Part shown: one piece after another, positions 14,435-16,064 of the stretch
Numbering within the stretch: the first letter of the stretch is position 1
Layout of the letters: each line of letters opens with the position of its first letter
Translations under genes and position numbers: made by a program
Notes under the pieces: model-generated
Database searches by the model: none
The model's input: the letters and a program-made list of their open reading frames with translations, nothing else
Told to the model about the DNA's origin: nothing
DNA from: Plastoroseomonas sp036499545
Lineage (GTDB): Bacteria; Pseudomonadota; Alphaproteobacteria; Acetobacterales; Acetobacteraceae
Direction: 5' to 3'
NCBI GenBank assembly: GCA_036499545.1
Contig: DASYDR010000041.1
Coordinates: 1 to 16,064, forward strand
DNA length: 16,064 bases

Positions 14435-16064
14435 ATGAGAAAGCGCGGAAAGCTGGGGCGCGCCATCGCGATGGGGCATATCCTGCCCGATGCGTTGCGG
14501 CGCGGGCCGGGAACCCTGGATCGGGTGGCGGCCGCCGGGTCGGGGGTGTCGCTGCGCCGGATGTCGCTGCTCTCCGTCGCCCTGGGTGCGATGGCGCCCG
14601 CCGCCTGGGCCGAGAATGCCTGGATCGGACCGGCATTGGGCGACTGGAACACGCCCAGCAACTGGAGCGTCGGCCTGGTGCCGGGAAACGGTGGCGGCGT
14701 GGCCCCTGAAGACCAGGCGGTGATCGGCGCACCGGGCGCAACCGGCGCAACGCCAGGCCCGGCCGTCCTCGATCTGTCGGGGCTTGGCATCGATTTTCTT
14801 ATCCTCGACGGCCTGACCATCGGCAGCGGGGCTGGCGTCACGGGCAGTCTCACCATCAGGGGCCCGGGGGCCACCATCTTTATCGCCAACGCGCCTGCGC
14901 TCACGGTTGGTGATGCCGGCGGCTCGGGCATGCTGACCGCCGACCTGACCGCGGGCGGCAACAATCCGGCTGCGACAAGCCTCTCGGCATACTCCTTCTC
15001 CTCCTCCTATACCTTCGGCCGCGGTGCCGGCTCGGTGGCGCAGATCGATGTGCGTGGCACAGGTCTGCAGAACGCCGCGGGCAACAACGCGCAGGTCGCC
15101 ACCTTCTTCGGCCCAAACGTCGGCCCTGTCGTGTTCGGTGACCAGGGCGGCACCGCGCGGGTCATGGTCGACGGCGCCGCCGTCGCCTTCGCCTCGCCCA
15201 TAACGGACGGCGCCGGCATCGCTTTTGGCCGTGGCACCGGTTCGCTCGGCAGCATGACCGTCGTGAACGGCGGCAGGGGCGTGATCGGCGGCACCTTCGG
15301 CCAGAGTGGCGAGTTCCGGATCGGTGCCGAGGGCGGCCGGGGTGAGGTGACCGTCACCGGCCTCGGTCCCGACGGTACCCCAAGCCGGGTCTATTTCCTG
15401 CAAGGCCAGACCCTCATCGGCCATGGTCCCGGCAGCGTCGGCGTCCTCGACGTGTTCGCGGGTGGCGAGGCCTTCAGCGGGCCGGGCCCATGCGGCGGCG
15501 GCGGCGGCAACAATGGCGGCAACAACAACGCGGTCTGCGGACCGAGCGGCCCCCCGATCGTCGGCGCCGCCGGCGGCAGCGGCACCGCGTCCATCAGCGG
15601 CCCGGGCTCGGTCTGGTATGTCACCGGGTCCACCAGCGGATCCAGCGCCAGCGACCCGCAGGTCGGCGCGGTCGGCGACCTCACCGTCGGCGGCGCCGGC
15701 GGCAGCACCGGCGTATTGACCATCGCCGATGGCGCCCGCGTCGCCCTGGGCCAGGGTGCCTTCGTCCTCGATCCGTCGACGGGTGGCGGCTTCCTGGTCA
15801 GCCTGACAAACTTCACCACCGGCCTCGGCATCCTCCACGTCGCGGACCCAGGCTCGACCGGCACGGTGAATTTCGGCGCCCCGGCGGGCTCCCCCCCGGT
15901 CGCCCCCGGCACCCTGGAAGCCGCTGCGATCCAGTTCGGCGATCCCAATGGCCGCCTGGTCTTCAATCACACCGCGACCGACTTCATCTTCGCGATCCCG
16001 ACCAGCGGGCCCGGCAGCCTGCAGACGCTCGCCGGCACGACGATCCTGACCACGCCCGGCGCCA
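14435..16064 (+). CDS. Autotransporter-like surface protein, N-terminal part, 3' end outside window
   Basis: 543 codons are visible without a stop. The N-terminus is a long export signal: a basic, poorly hydrophobic extension (residues 1-42) and then MSLLSVALGAMAPAAWA, cleaved near residue 59, like the extended signal peptides of type V proteins. The mature protein opens with a DWNTPSNWSVGLVPGN motif common at the start of autotransporter and related beta-helix passengers. Then come recurrent Gly-rich units of the form GxGxGSxGxxTV, for instance GRGAGSVAQIDV, GRGTGSLGSMTV, GHGPGSVGVLDV and GGAGGSTGVLTI. Cys353 and Cys368 flank a Gly/Asn-only loop, possibly a disulfide. Start choice: ATG at 14435, with no good Shine-Dalgarno; no in-frame start was seen just upstream. 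Whether a barrel domain follows cannot be seen. Surface location is inferred. Confidence 0.75.
   Translation, partial: MRKRGKLGRAIAMGHILPDALRRGPGTLDRVAAAGSGVSLRRMSLLSVALGAMAPAAWAENAWIGPALGDWNTPSNWSVGLVPGNGGGVAPEDQAVIGAPGATGATPGPAVLDLSGLGIDFLILDGLTIGSGAGVTGSLTIRGPGATIFIANAPALTVGDAGGSGMLTADLTAGGNNPAATSLSAYSFSSSYTFGRGAGSVAQIDVRGTGLQNAAGNNAQVATFFGPNVGPVVFGDQGGTARVMVDGAAVAFASPITDGAGIAFGRGTGSLGSMTVVNGGRGVIGGTFGQSGEFRIGAEGGRGEVTVTGLGPDGTPSRVYFLQGQTLIGHGPGSVGVLDVFAGGEAFSGPGPCGGGGGNNGGNNNAVCGPSGPPIVGAAGGSGTASISGPGSVWYVTGSTSGSSASDPQVGAVGDLTVGGAGGSTGVLTIADGARVALGQGAFVLDPSTGGGFLVSLTNFTTGLGILHVADPGSTGTVNFGAPAGSPPVAPGTLEAAAIQFGDPNGRLVFNHTATDFIFAIPTSGPGSLQTLAGTTILTTPGA

Overview
The window is high-GC DNA that reads like an alphaproteobacterium, most likely Rhodospirillales/Acetobacteraceae (Roseomonas-like). 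The clues are the rplM-rpsI-argC order, the long N-terminal extension on ribosomal protein S9, TTGAC(C/G)-17-type promoters and codon choice. The genus is inferred from memory of such genomes, not from a search.

Positions 1-8218 look like ordinary core chromosome. On the minus strand lies rplM-rpsI, with a convincing promoter and a strong intrinsic terminator, followed by argC, which runs off the left edge. Divergent from these, on the plus strand, are an IlvD/Edd-family dehydratase with the three iron-sulfur cysteines of the sugar-acid dehydratases, an atypical short-chain dehydrogenase (NDUFA9/NmrA type) and an M20D amidohydrolase. A minus-strand pair follows: a TM2-domain protein and an M50-type membrane metallopeptidase with a helical C-terminal half. 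Then come a YfcG-like glutathione transferase (plus) and a tRNA-Ser(GCU) gene.

The most interesting feature of the core part is a pair of related imperfect-palindromic elements. One sits upstream of the dehydratase (1806-1856) and the other upstream of the amidohydrolase (4445-4511). They share conserved strings on both sides of a tip hairpin that varies in length and sequence, both close with a 9-11 bp basal stem containing a compensatory base change, and both end exactly 27 nt before the start codon of the downstream gene. This fits a cis-acting RNA of a type I do not recognise. A dispersed REP-like repeat is the main alternative.

From 8219 to the right edge the DNA looks like a decayed genomic island next to tRNA-Ser. 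It holds a frameshifted tyrosine-integrase remnant, an AT-rich zone, a complete classical autotransporter (passenger with beta-helix repeats plus barrel, apparently starting at TTG), the frameshifted tail of an IS630-type transposase, and a minus-strand gene with an SdrD-B-like domain and a C-terminal beta-sandwich. It ends with a second AT-rich zone and the first 543 codons of another autotransporter-like surface protein with a long signal peptide. The cargo is therefore cell-surface or adhesin-like, and no toxin, defence or CRISPR system is visible.
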